Program-made: the position numbers and the translations under genes
NCBI GenBank assembly: GCA_023443225.1
Contig: JAEZVF010000083.1
Span: 1 to 64,000, forward strand
DNA: 64,000 bases
Source: Bacillota bacterium
GTDB taxonomy: Bacteria; Bacillota; Clostridia; Lachnospirales; Lachnospiraceae
Direction of reading: 5' to 3'
Notes under the pieces: generated by a model
Told to the model about the DNA's origin: nothing
The model's input: the letters and a program-made list of their open reading frames with translations, nothing else
Databases searched by the model: none
In this document: piece by piece, positions 43,304 through 53,600 of the stretch
Layout of the letters: every line of letters starts with the position of its first letter
Position numbering within the stretch: position 1 is the stretch's first letter

Positions 43304-44203
43304 TTATACTTGTGAATTTTTAATTTTTACTGGATTCCCTTTGCTGTCAACCAATTCCATTTCGCCTGGTACACACATAATTCCGGAAGGGATTTGAAAA
43401 TATCCCTTTTCATCCATAGAATACTCTTTTCCGTCTATTCTCCATATGGAACCAGATGGTACGCCACAATTGAAATGGTTTTTGGAATTGATTGATCTTA
43501 TTCTTGCTTCTGATTCATACTCTGCAAATAATTCTCCGTCATGGGTAAAAAAATATGTACTCTTAAAACTACCTTCGATACCTATTTCTATTTTTCCGGG
43601 TTTAAATCCTAAGTGTTCTAATAAATCTTTAACATCTTCATGTGAATGATATAGATATGCGCCAACTGGTGATTTATATTCCATTAGTGCACCTAAAATA
43701 TGTTCCGTTCTCATTGTCTCTGTAGGTAGTTGAATCTCACTATTTAAACAATTATCTACAAAAGAATTGCTACCGAAGACTTTAGAAGAACTGTACATAC
43801 TGGTATAGCCTCTTTTATCAGTAAAATTATAGTATGCACCTTGTTTAAGGATTAGTTTATTATCATCCACTTTAAGATTAGTTACTTTACTATGATCTAC
43901 AGATGTAGCTACATCAATAGCAGATATTTCACTACCATCAGGTAAGCGAAAGATTCTGGTTTGATGATCAAAGGTTACTGTACCATCTGCAAAATCAATT
44001 CTTTCTCTATTTTTTATTTTTTCAGCTTCGGAAACTGTACTTTTTTGTTTTACAAGCTGCATTCCTAAATCAGAAAATTCAGCTGCATCACGCTTAAAAA
44101 TAGGCTTAGTATAACCTGCTTTGTCCAATTTCTTATTATCATTGGTATTTTGTCTATTATTTAATGTATTTAAGTACATTAATGTCTTTGTTCTTATATC
44201 CAA
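43304..44203 (-). CDS. conserved hypothetical protein, cytoplasmic
   Basis: A 299-aa protein with no signal or membrane segment. The N-terminal 60 residues are Lys/Asn-rich and probably flexible. The middle carries a short beta module (FADGTVTFDHQTRIFRLPDG, then SAIDVATSVDHSKV), and the C-terminal third is also beta-rich (GSIWRIDGKEYSMDEKGYF). I do not recognise the family. The start codon is TTG with AGGAGT about 10 bases upstream; an ATG nine codons in is possible. It lies 47 bases behind the frameshifted secreted-protein gene and is likely in the same transcript. Confidence 0.7.
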   Translation of the reverse strand: MDIRTKTLMYLNTLNNRQNTNDNKKLDKAGYTKPIFKRDAAEFSDLGMQLVKQKSTVSEAEKIKNRERIDFADGTVTFDHQTRIFRLPDGSEISAIDVATSVDHSKVTNLKVDDNKLILKQGAYYNFTDKRGYTSMYSSSKVFGSNSFVDNCLNSEIQLPTETMRTEHILGALMEYKSPVGAYLYHSHEDVKDLLEHLGFKPGKIEIGIEGSFKSTYFFTHDGELFAEYESEARIRSINSKNHFNCGVPSGSIWRIDGKEYSMDEKGYFQIPSGIMCVPGEMELVDSKGNPVKIKNSQV

Positions 44204-44250
44204 TTTAACATCAACTCCTGTCGTGGATTCATATAATAGTTTTATAAACT

Positions 44251-45107
44251 TTAGAATTGTTCATCCATTGGCATTCTTGGATAAACATAATTAAAGGTGA
44301 TTTTGGGTGAAAATGTTGTTGCTTTACTTTTTGCATTATATCTAACTTCCCATGCTTGTCTTACATTATATGTAGTAGTTACAGGTAATGAGCGACTCCA
44401 AGGAGTCATTGATGTTACTTGCCAGGTACTATTTGAGTTGCATCTTATTTCTCTTGAGGATGTACTGGACATCGTTCCGCCGCTTAATACCACTTCATAT
44501 GCAATAGCATCTCGTGGAATTGTAGTAGTATTATTTAATCTTATAAAACTTTGCCAAGAATTATTTGCATTTAAGGTTATGCTGGGAAAATTTTCTGTAT
44601 AAGATGATAGAAGATATATGGGACTTCCTATCGAAAATCCATAAAAAATAGATGATTCTGATGAAATATTTGAAATTTTTAAATAATAAACGGCTGTAGT
44701 AGGAACTTTAACGCGAAATACTCTATCTGTTGTATTTAGCGCATAATCGAAAGTATTATTACCAACTAATTGCTCATTACTATCGTATACTTCAAGTTTT
44801 GCACTACCTGAAGTAGTGTTTGTAAAAGCAAAATCCCAGATATTATCTTGATTACTGTATAACACCACTTTATACCAATCAACATCAATATTACTTTTCA
44901 AGGACCCACTAACTCCATTTATACCACTTAAGTCGCGGGCAGCAATCTGTGCAGCTGTTTGTGCATTTCTGGATATTTCTTCAGACTGAGCAATTGTATC
45001 ATAGGCTCTACCTCATAATGTGTTTTAGCTGCACTTACTTGTTTAGAACTGAAAAATAACGATCCTAGTAAAATTACTAACATATAAACATTCTTAAATT
45101 TAGTCAT
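44251..45107 (-). pseudogene. secreted PPC-like protein gene broken by a frameshift
   Basis: ATG 45107 with AGGAGGTAC upstream opens a signal peptide (LVILLGSLFFSSKQVSA) and about 35 codons, ending out of frame. One base over, the frame continues YDTIAQSEEISRNAQTAAQ and runs through SNIDVDWYKVVLYSN into the long frame to 44251. The switch lies near 45002-45010 and fits loss of one base. The joined product would be about 285 aa. The DVDWYKV and YYLKISN pattern fits a pre-peptidase C-terminal (PPC) domain, followed by an Ig-like end. It is either a true pseudogene or a sequencing error. Confidence 0.7.
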
Positions 45108-45247
45108 ATCGTACCTCCTAGATTTTATTTACAAAAAATAGTATAATTTTATATATATTGTATAATTACTTACAAAAAAATACAATAGTATGTTAGCCTC
45201 AAAAATCTGTAGAACCACAGAAAGTAAATTCTAATTGGAATAAATTG

Positions 45248-45288
45248 AAATAGAAGCCGAGATGATGACATGAATCCGGCTTCTATTT
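45248..45288. terminator. terminator after the UvrA-like gene
   Basis: AAATAGAAGCCG pairs perfectly with CGGCTTCTATTT around a 17-base loop. On the minus strand it lies 18 bases after the stop of the UvrA-like gene. The remainder of 45121-45305 is the upstream region of the frameshifted gene, AT-rich, with nothing else seen. Confidence 0.75.
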
Positions 45289-45305
45289 GAATTTGTCTAT
45301 TGTAT

Positions 45306-47549
45306 TTATAAAAGACAATCTTTTCTCAAATATTTAGAGGTAATCGTATTACCTTTTTCCACCATATCTTTTGGTGTTCCTTGGAATACAATTTCTCCAC
45401 CGTGCTTTCCACCGTCCGGACCCACATCGATAATCCAGTCTGCACGTTTCATAACGTCAATGTTATGTTCTATAATGATTATGGTATTACCTTTCGCAAC
45501 CATTCTTTCAAATAATTCCAGCAGTTTTTCAACATCTGACATATGAAGTCCGGTGGTCGGTTCATCCAGAATATAGATATTTCCTTTCTTATCTAGATAT
45601 TTTGCTAGTTTAATTCTTTGTCGCTCACCACCGGATAAGGTACTAAGCGGTTGCCCCAAAGTCATATACGAAAGACCAACTTCCTGCATGCATTTCAACA
45701 TTTTGTGTATCTTTCCATCCGGGAAGAATTCTATAGCTTCTTCTACAGCCATAGAAAGAACTTCTACGATATTTTTACCCTTATATTGATAAGATAATGT
45801 TTCCTTATTATATCTTGTACCCTGACATTCTTCACAGTCTGTAATAACAGGATCCATGAATACCAGTTCTGTGACAATTACACCTTTTCCTTCGCATGCA
45901 GGGCAGGCACCTGTTGAATTGAAGCTGAATAAGCCAGCATCGACAGAATTAGCTTCAGCAAATAACTTCCTGATGTCATCAAACATACCCAAAAAAGTTG
46001 CTGGCATGGAACGACTTGAGGCAGTTACCGGACTTTGATCTACAATAACTACATCTTTTTCATATTGTTTTGCAAATACTTCACTGATTAAGGTGCTTTT
46101 TCCAGAGCCTGCGACACCGGTAACGACTGTAATGATACCGGTTGGAATGTCAATATCCACGTTTTTCAAATTATATAAGGAGGCATTTCGAACCGGTAGA
46201 TATCCTTTTGCTTTTCGGAAGGCTTCTTTTATTGTTAGAGATTGTCGTAATGCCTTCGCTGTTAAGGTATCGGTTATTTCTAAATTTTCATAACTCCCCT
46301 GAAATACAATATTTCCGCCGCGTTTTCCAGCCAGTGGGCCTACATCAATAATTTCATCTGCGATGGAGATAACATCCTTATCATGTTCTACAACCAGGAC
46401 AGTATTCCCTTTATCACGAAGCTTTATTAACAACTGGTTCATTCGATTAACATCTCTTGGATGAAGCCCAGTGCTGGGTTCATCAAAAATATAGGTCATA
46501 CCGGTAAGGCTGCTTCCCATATAACGAACCAGTTTTAGTCTTTGTGCTTCTCCGCCGGACATGGTGGAGGATTCCCTATTCATGTGAAGATAAGGTAACC
46601 CAATCTCAATCATTCGGTCTAAAGATTCTATCAGAGAATGTACCATGGTTTGAGCACGTTTGTCATCGATGGTTGCAAGGAATTCTTTTAAATCTGAAAA
46701 TTCCATTTCACACAGGTCAGCGATGGAATAGCCTTTTATTTTACAGTCTAATGCGGCCTGATTCAACCGCAACCCATGACATTCCGGGCATTCTTTTTCT
46801 TTTAGGAGATTCGCTGACTTCTTTTGCGTAAGAGAACTCATGGAGGTGATATCTCTTTTTAAGTAGAGCCTGGTATATTGATTAATTAAACCCTGAACCT
46901 TTGAATTTTCCCTTTCTCCAAAACGATCTCTGGAACCATACATCAGCAGATTATATTCCTCTGTTGTATAGTCACAAATCGGTTTGTCTAAATCAAACAG
47001 GCCAGAATTTGCATATTGTTCCCAATACCAGCTGCCTGGTTTAAACATACTGTCTGCCAAAAAGCTTTGATTTAAAGATTTGGATTTATCCAAGATGGAT
47101 TCCAAATCAATGGTGGTTACTTTTCCAATTCCGGCACATTCTTTACACATGCCATTTGGATCATTGAAGGAGAAATAGGAGGACGTTCCTACATAAGGTG
47201 TACCTATCCTGGAGAAGAGTAGCCGTAAGATTGTATATAAGTCGGAAATAGTACCAACCGTTGAACGTATATTTCCCCCTAAAGGAGTCTGATCCACTAT
47301 GACGGAGGCAGTAAGGTTGTCAATTAGTTCTGCCTGTGGTTTTTCGAATTTCGGTAACCTTCCGCGAATAAAAGCGGTATAAGTTTCATTGATCTGACGT
47401 TGGGATTCGGCAGCTATGGTATCAAACACAATGCTTGATTTGCCGGAACCGGAAACACCGGTAAATACAACTATTTTTTCTTTTGGGATTTTTATACTTA
47501 TATTTTTTAAATTATTTTGCGTAAGTCCTTTGATTATTATATCAGACAT
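45306..47549 (-). CDS. UvrA-like ABC ATPase (excinuclease A paralogue)
   Basis: A 747-aa soluble protein with two ABC ATPase halves. Visible are the first Walker A GVSGSGKSS and signature MSGGEAQRLKLV, and the second Walker A GVAGSGKST and signature LSGGERQRIKLA. Zinc modules are CKECAGIGK and CPACEGKG with CEECQGTRY. At about 750 aa it is shorter than housekeeping UvrA (about 940), the size of UvrA paralogues often linked to drug resistance and MerR control. ATG 47549 follows AAGGAG. It overlaps the MerR gene by 8 bases, so the pair is coupled. Repair proper is less likely than antibiotic or DNA-drug tolerance. Confidence 0.88.
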   Translation of the reverse strand: MSDIIIKGLTQNNLKNISIKIPKEKIVVFTGVSGSGKSSIVFDTIAAESQRQINETYTAFIRGRLPKFEKPQAELIDNLTASVIVDQTPLGGNIRSTVGTISDLYTILRLLFSRIGTPYVGTSSYFSFNDPNGMCKECAGIGKVTTIDLESILDKSKSLNQSFLADSMFKPGSWYWEQYANSGLFDLDKPICDYTTEEYNLLMYGSRDRFGERENSKVQGLINQYTRLYLKRDITSMSSLTQKKSANLLKEKECPECHGLRLNQAALDCKIKGYSIADLCEMEFSDLKEFLATIDDKRAQTMVHSLIESLDRMIEIGLPYLHMNRESSTMSGGEAQRLKLVRYMGSSLTGMTYIFDEPSTGLHPRDVNRMNQLLIKLRDKGNTVLVVEHDKDVISIADEIIDVGPLAGKRGGNIVFQGSYENLEITDTLTAKALRQSLTIKEAFRKAKGYLPVRNASLYNLKNVDIDIPTGIITVVTGVAGSGKSTLISEVFAKQYEKDVVIVDQSPVTASSRSMPATFLGMFDDIRKLFAEANSVDAGLFSFNSTGACPACEGKGVIVTELVFMDPVITDCEECQGTRYNKETLSYQYKGKNIVEVLSMAVEEAIEFFPDGKIHKMLKCMQEVGLSYMTLGQPLSTLSGGERQRIKLAKYLDKKGNIYILDEPTTGLHMSDVEKLLELFERMVAKGNTIIIIEHNIDVMKRADWIIDVGPDGGKHGGEIVFQGTPKDMVEKGNTITSKYLRKDCLL

Positions 47550-48378
47550 TTTTCCGCTCCTTCTCATTCGTCTTTTTGATAACCGGTATTTGCAGTTCGG
47601 TTAGCCATTCTTCTTCACTTTCTTTATTCCAGACGCCGTCAATATAGGATTCTCGAGGACTATCAATTACTATATAATCGTTGTTTTCAATCCACTTAAA
47701 TACATAGGCATAAGCAAGATTTAATGTATGATACGGCCCTTTATGCATTACAGAAACCGCAGTGATACTTTCAATTTTCTTAAATTCTACACCCTCCGGA
47801 CATACTCCCATTCTATCTACAGCTTCGCAGAATTCAATGTTTATATTCGTTTCGCGGTATTCACCATCTGGATAGATAGTAAAACAGTATTCTGGAGTAG
47901 TGCATTTCATATCTGGATTCAGTTGCATCACAGACTCTCCAATAGCCGGAATTATATTAAAATAAGAATCATAATCAGGGAGGATTAACTTCTTGGAATA
48001 GACAATACAGTTTGGTAATTCTTTGATAACAGCATGATAATTCATATATTTCTCATCATCAGCACCTGACTCCATGAACTTAATTCTAAGGAGTTGTTCC
48101 GTAATTGTTTTCTGCAAAGATAACAGCTCTTGTTTTCTGCTTTCCAATATGCTTTCTTCGTTCCTGCCCAGCAGTATTAGCTTAATTTCATCTATAGATA
48201 ATCCAATCTGGCGATAAGATTGAATCAGATGATACTGAACCAGTTGATCGGTTGTATAAAAACGATAATTGGTTTCTTGGTCAATATATTCTGGTTTTAA
48301 TAAATACACCTCATCATAATACCGTAGTGTTTTAATGGATGTTTTACACAACTTAGAAAATTCTCCGATTCTGAACAT
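47542..48378 (-). CDS. MerR family regulator with GyrI-like effector domain
   Basis: A 278-aa regulator. The N-terminal MerR winged helix begins FRIGEFSKLCKTSIKTLRYY and carries the YRQIGLSIDEIKLIL segment. A linking helix follows, then a GyrI/BmrR-type effector-binding domain with MHKGPYHTLNLAY and a YIDGVW ending. Such proteins sense bulky cationic or hydrophobic drugs and switch on efflux or protection genes. AGGGGGT precedes the ATG. Co-translation with the UvrA-like gene suggests that gene is its target. The upstream 48379-48480 contains a palindromic TAAAATTTTA element fitting a MerR-type promoter. Confidence 0.9.
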   Translation of the reverse strand: MFRIGEFSKLCKTSIKTLRYYDEVYLLKPEYIDQETNYRFYTTDQLVQYHLIQSYRQIGLSIDEIKLILLGRNEESILESRKQELLSLQKTITEQLLRIKFMESGADDEKYMNYHAVIKELPNCIVYSKKLILPDYDSYFNIIPAIGESVMQLNPDMKCTTPEYCFTIYPDGEYRETNINIEFCEAVDRMGVCPEGVEFKKIESITAVSVMHKGPYHTLNLAYAYVFKWIENNDYIVIDSPRESYIDGVWNKESEEEWLTELQIPVIKKTNEKERKNV

Positions 48379-48571
48379 TTTTACCCCCTGTTAATACAAA
48401 ATTTTATAATAGAATGTCGTCGTATTGTAAAATTTTACGAAAGAATGATTGTCTTATTCAGTACTTGTGTTTATATATTCCAATATGCTTCTAAGTTAAT
48501 ATATACGCTCCTGCTAGGGGAGAGTCAAGTATTAAAATAAAATTAATTCATTAGGAATGGACTTGCTTGTC

Positions 48572-48592
48572 AGTGGGTGTTTAACACCCACT
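48572..48592. other. perfect 9-bp inverted repeat
   Basis: AGTGGGTGT, TTA, ACACCCACT. It lies in the gap after the ABC permease gene (which ends at 48625 on the minus strand). No T-run follows on either strand, so it may be a weak terminator or an operator. Confidence 0.4.
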
Positions 48593-48624
48593 AACAATGT
48601 GAATATCTACTTTGAACAATAAAT

Positions 48625-49368
48625 TTACTCCCATTTGAAGAATTTAAGAGAGATGGCAATGCAAATAACAGCAAGGGTAAACATTACGATAATAGGCACA
48701 AGAACACTATCAATAACTAATCCTAATGAAGCAGCCTTTAATAACTTAATCCCTTGCGTTAGAGGTAGAATATCTGCAACTTTTTGAAGAGTCACAGGCA
48801 TGACCTCATATGGTAATGTTGCTCCCGAAAATATCAACATGGGAAAATATAATACGCTTGCAATCACACCTGCAATTTTAGTATTTGGTGCTATGCCACC
48901 TACCATTAGCCCAATACTGAACATTGATAAGATTACTAAAATATACCCGATAATAAAATATGGAACGCTTCCTCTTAGCTGAAATCCAAAGAAAAGTGTT
49001 GCAATGATGTACAGTAGCAAAAGTGATACCACAGAATATAAGGTGTAGATAGCCACTTGCACTGATAAAATCTTGGAAGGGCTAACTGGAGTTACCTTAA
49101 AACGCTTTAATATTTTTTTGCTGCGATAATCTGATACAACGAGCGGTAACCCCATAACGCCCCCTGCACAGATTGAAATTGTTGCAAGTGCTCCAAAAGA
49201 CTGTTCTAAAAAGGTATATTCTGCTCCATCAAACGCAGGTTTGTTTCCATAAATGATTCCCAGAATGATTAACACGATCAGAGGCACACAGATAGCAAAT
49301 ATAAACATATCCATTCCTCGTAAAGAAAGTTTTAACTCTGTTTTAAGCATAGTTTTGAATGTTTTCAT
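48625..49368 (-). CDS. ABC-2 type exporter permease
   Basis: A 247-aa membrane protein with six membrane segments. The ABC-2 pattern is visible: an N-terminal amphipathic segment (LKTELKLSLRG), a first membrane helix ending LGIIYGNKP, and a late LPYEVMPVTLQKVADILPLT motif before the last helices. ATG 49368 follows GGAGGATC; a longer frame upstream overlaps the ATPase gene without a ribosome site. It forms an exporter with the ATPase encoded just upstream (26-base overlap). The substrate is unknown: drug, lipid or peptide. Confidence 0.9.
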   Translation of the reverse strand: MKTFKTMLKTELKLSLRGMDMFIFAICVPLIVLIILGIIYGNKPAFDGAEYTFLEQSFGALATISICAGGVMGLPLVVSDYRSKKILKRFKVTPVSPSKILSVQVAIYTLYSVVSLLLLYIIATLFFGFQLRGSVPYFIIGYILVILSMFSIGLMVGGIAPNTKIAGVIASVLYFPMLIFSGATLPYEVMPVTLQKVADILPLTQGIKLLKAASLGLVIDSVLVPIIVMFTLAVICIAISLKFFKWE

Positions 49369-50089
49369 GATTTTGATCCTCCTCGTCAGTAAACCAAAGA
49401 TAAGCATCTTCGAATTTTTCATATGGACTTGCACTAATCGCTTCCGATACCGTACCGTAAAAAACAATATTTCCTTGTTTCAAGATACAAATACAGTCGC
49501 ATAAGGCCTCAACCTCATCCATGAAGTGAGAAGTCAAAAGTATAGTCAAGCCTTTTGACTTCAAGTTAGAAAGGATTTTCCAAACATCTCTGCGTGCTCT
49601 TGCATCAAGACCAGTTGTCAGCTCGTCTAAAAAAACCACTTCTGGGTTTGGAATAAGGGCAAGAACGATAAATAAACGTTGCCTTTGTCCACCTGATAAT
49701 TCTTTTACGGTACTTTTGAGTTTGTCAGAAATCCCAAACCTTTCAAGTAAGTCGTGATAATCTGCAGCCTCTCGATATAATGATGCTGTAACTTCACAAA
49801 GTTCTGATACAGTAATCAGCTCTTGATAATTGGCTTCTTGAAATTGAACTCCCACTTTTTCAAACAGATTTTTACGTTCTGTCTGAGGATTCATTCCTAA
49901 AATAGAAACTTTTCCACCATCCATTTTTTTAGTACCTAAGATACATTCAAGTAAAGTGCTTTTCCCTGCACCATTGGCTCCTAGTAAGCCAAATACCATT
50001 CCAGGCTTTACGGATAAACTCACGTTGTTTACTGCAAGCAGTTTACCATAAGATTTTGATAGCTGCTCAACTGTAATTACATTTTCCAT
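49343..50089 (-). CDS. ABC exporter ATP-binding protein
   Basis: A 248-aa ATPase. Walker A GANGAGKST (about 37-45), Q-loop FQEANYQ, signature LSGGQRQRL, Walker B VVFLDELTTGLD and the switch His in LTSHFMDE. This is the CcmA/DrrA-type ATPase of two-component ABC-2 exporters. ATG 50089 follows AAGGAGG. The end overlaps the permease gene. A 10-bp inverted repeat 36 bases upstream may be the operator of the operon. Confidence 0.93.
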   Translation of the reverse strand: MENVITVEQLSKSYGKLLAVNNVSLSVKPGMVFGLLGANGAGKSTLLECILGTKKMDGGKVSILGMNPQTERKNLFEKVGVQFQEANYQELITVSELCEVTASLYREAADYHDLLERFGISDKLKSTVKELSGGQRQRLFIVLALIPNPEVVFLDELTTGLDARARRDVWKILSNLKSKGLTILLTSHFMDEVEALCDCICILKQGNIVFYGTVSEAISASPYEKFEDAYLWFTDEEDQNHENIQNYA

Positions 50090-50124
50090 ACGAATACCTC
50101 CTTATATTTTCTACAAAAGTCAGA

Positions 50125-50152
50125 ATACCACCAAGACAAACATTGGTGGTAT
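50125..50152. promoter_or_regulatory. perfect 10-bp inverted repeat upstream of the ABC exporter
   Basis: ATACCACCAA, 8 bases, TTGGTGGTAT. In the leader or promoter of the exporter operon. It could be an operator for a regulator outside the window or an mRNA hairpin. The remainder of 50153-50409 is AT-rich and shows no gene. Confidence 0.55.
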
Positions 50153-50409
50153 AGTGGAGGGTTTATTAAAATTTAATTTTCATTTCTTGTAATTTTCCAG
50201 CCGATACTTTTACCATTTCAACTATAAATGGATATTTTACCATGTGACTTATTAATAAATTCATACTTCTAAAATAGATTTCATTTGAATAATTACTATA
50301 ATTATGGAGAATTTATTAACATCTATAATTCTAAATTTTTTCTATGGAATTAGAGAACGGATTAAGTAAGTATCCAGTAAACTAGAATAATGGAAGGAGG
50401 TTTTGATAG

Positions 50410-50601
50410 ATGCAGTTTCAAAAAGATACATTAAATGGTTTAGACAACAAAAGACTTGGAAGAATTGATTCCACCAATTGCGAGGGAACAGCGGCATGGG
50501 CAAATTCCGAACAAATCACGGATACCAGCCAGATTAATATACCGTCTGATTATGAAGTAGAAAAGGCTAAAAATTGGGTTGATAACGGGAGTCAATTATA
50601 G
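50410..50601 (+). CDS. DUF3787-type small spore surface protein
   Basis: A 63-aa polar protein without signal or membrane segment. The core EGTAAWAN and the C-terminal IPSDYEVEKAKNWVDNGSQL match the clostridial DUF3787 family, one member of which is described as a spore surface protein in Clostridioides difficile. GAAGGAGG precedes the ATG at good spacing. It is separated from the pyruvate oxidoreductase gene by 36 bases containing a small GCCGCC/GGCGGT hairpin, and may be co-transcribed, although a functional link is not obvious. It supports a spore-forming host. Confidence 0.8.
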   Translation: MQFQKDTLNGLDNKRLGRIDSTNCEGTAAWANSEQITDTSQINIPSDYEVEKAKNWVDNGSQL

Positions 50602-50637
50602 AGTAATGCCGCCATCGGCGGTAGAATGGAGGGAATT

Positions 50638-53600
50638 ATGTCAAAAATTCAAATGACCGTAGACGGAAATACAGCTGCTGCTTATGCGGCTTATGCATAT
50701 ACGGATGTAGCAGCAATTTATCCTATTACGCCATCCTCAACGATGGCTGAAGTTGTAGATGAATGGGCTGCAAAAGGCCGCAAGAATATTTTTGGTCAAA
50801 CAGTAAGTGTAGTAGAAATGCAATCAGAAGCTGGGGCTTCCGGTACATTTCACGGATCACTTCAGGCCGGAGCACTTACAACCACATTCACTGCTTCACA
50901 GGGATTATTATTGATGATTCCAAATATGTATAAGACATCCGGAGAACTGCTTCCGGGAGTTTTTCATGTGAGTGCTAGGGCACTTGCTGCACAGGCACTC
51001 AGTATTTTTGGTGATCACCAGGATGTAATGGCAACCAGGCAGACTGGATGTGCATTACTGGCTTCTGGATCTGTACAGGAGGTTATGGATCTCTCACCGA
51101 TTGCACATTTAGCAGCTGTGAAAGGTAGATTACCATTTGTACATTTCTTTGACGGATTTCGAACTTCTCATGAAATCCAGAAGGTTGAGGCTCTGGAATA
51201 TGAGGATTATGCAAGTTTGCTTGACCTAAAGGCATTGGAGGAATTTAGAAGCAGGTCATTATCACCGAATCATCCGGTAATCCGAGGAACAGCACAAAAC
51301 CCGGATATCTATTTTCAGTCTAGAGAGGCCAGTAATCCTTTTTATACTAACCTGATACCAATCGTAGAATCTTACTTAACAAAAATGGGTGAACTGACGG
51401 GAAGACATTATGGACTTTTTGATTATTATGGGGCAGCCGATGCAGAATATATCATTATTGCAATGGGTTCTGTGACTCAGACCATAGAAGAAACGATCGA
51501 TTATTATAATGATAAGGGAGAAAAATATGGACTTGTGAAAGTGCATCTCTATCGACCATTTTCTGCAGAACATTTTCTGTCGGTAATACCGAAAACTGTG
51601 AAAAAAATTGCAGTGTTAGATAGAACAAAGGAACCCGGTGCAATTGGTGAACCTTTATATCTGGATGTATGCGGTTGTTATAAAAAAATTGCAAATGCCC
51701 CTGTTATTATTGGGGGACGTTACGGATTGGGTTCAAAAGATACAACACCGAATGATATCGAGGCCGTTTATGAGAATCTAAAATTACAGAACTCAAAAGA
51801 TCAATTTACCATCAGTATCAATGATGATGTAACAAATACTTCGCTGAAAAATAAAGAAAAAGTATCAATGGAACCAAAAGACCGGATATCTTGTAAAATT
51901 TGGGGTCTTGGGTCTGACGGAACGATTGGAGCAAATAAACAGGCCATTAAAATTATCGGAAGTCAAACCAATCTTAATGTACAGGCTTATTTTGACTATG
52001 ATTCGAAAAAATCTGGTGGTATTACAGTTTCGCATTTGAGATTTGGTGAAACTCCGATTCGTGCAACGTATTTAGTAGATCATGCAGATTATGTAGCCTG
52101 CCATAACCAATCTTATGTAAATAAATATGATATGGTTGGAGATTTAAAACCTGGTGGTATCTTTGTTCTAAATTGTCAATGGACAGAGGAAGAACTAGGA
52201 GAAAAATTACCGGCAAAGTTAAAAAGGGAAATTGCTGAGAAGAATATAAGATTTTATACAATCAATGCAGTAAAAATTGCGGAAGAGATAGGTTTAGGGA
52301 ACCGTATCAATATGGTTATGCAGGGTGCCTTTTTCAAACTAATAAATATCATACCGGAAGATGTATTTATAAGCGAACTTAAAAAAGCTGCTTCGAATTC
52401 TTATTCCAAAAAAGGGGAGCAGGTTGTTAAAATGAATCACGCTGCAGTAGACCAGGGTGTTCAGAATATCCACGAAGTGCAGGTACCACAGGAATGGAAG
52501 AATAGTCAGGATGAAGATGACGATGGCAATGTAAAAGAACCGGAATTTGTGAGAAATATCATGCGTCCAATGCAAGAACAAAAAGGCCATTTGTTACCGG
52601 TGAGTGCTTTTAGTGGAAGAGAAGACGGTACTTTTCCAAGCGGTTCCACGGCTTACGAGAAACGCGGCATAGCAGTGAATGTACCCGAATGGATTGTCGA
52701 GAGATGTATTCAGTGTAACCAATGTGCCTATATTTGTCCTCATGCTGTAATTCGGCCATTTCTACTTGATGATGAGGATTTGAAAAAAGCACCGGCGTCT
52801 TTTGTTACAAAGAAAGCAATTGGAAAAGGATTTGAAGAATTGCATTACAAAATACAGATTAGCCCAATGGATTGTACTGGTTGTGGCAACTGTGCCGACA
52901 TCTGTCCAGCAAAAGGAAAAGCATTAATTATGCAGCCTCTTGAGACGCTGGTTGAAAATGAAGTGAACAATTGGAAGTTTGCATTAACAGAAGTCGGATA
53001 CAAGAGTAATTTGGCATCTGGAAATTCTTTTAAAGATAGTCAATTTAAGAAACCACTCATGGAATTCTCTGGAGCCTGTGCAGGATGTGGTGAAACACCA
53101 TATATTAAATTGGTAACGCAGATGTTTGGAGAAAGAATGATGATAGCAAATGCTACCGGATGCTCTTCCATCTGGGCAGCGTCCGCACCAAGTACTGCCT
53201 ATACTACAACAAAGGAAGGCAAGGGACCAGCATGGGCTAATTCATTATTTGAAGATAATGCCGAATATGGTTTTGGTATGTATCTTGGTGTAAAGCAAAT
53301 GAGAAATAAAATAGAAGATTGTATGAAACAGTTAATTGACATGGATATTGAAACAGAACTTAAAGAGATCTTTGAAGACTGGATTCAGTATAAGGAAGAT
53401 GGGGAAATTTCTAAACAGGTCAGTGCAAAAGTTATGAAAAAACTATCCGATTTTAGCTGTTCGGAAAACAATATTATGCATCTTATGAATGAGATTAAAG
53501 ACCGAAGTGATTATCTGACAAAGAGATCCCATTGGATTGTTGGCGGTGATGGTTGGGCATATGACATTGGTTATTCCGGTTTAGACCAGGTTATGTCTTC

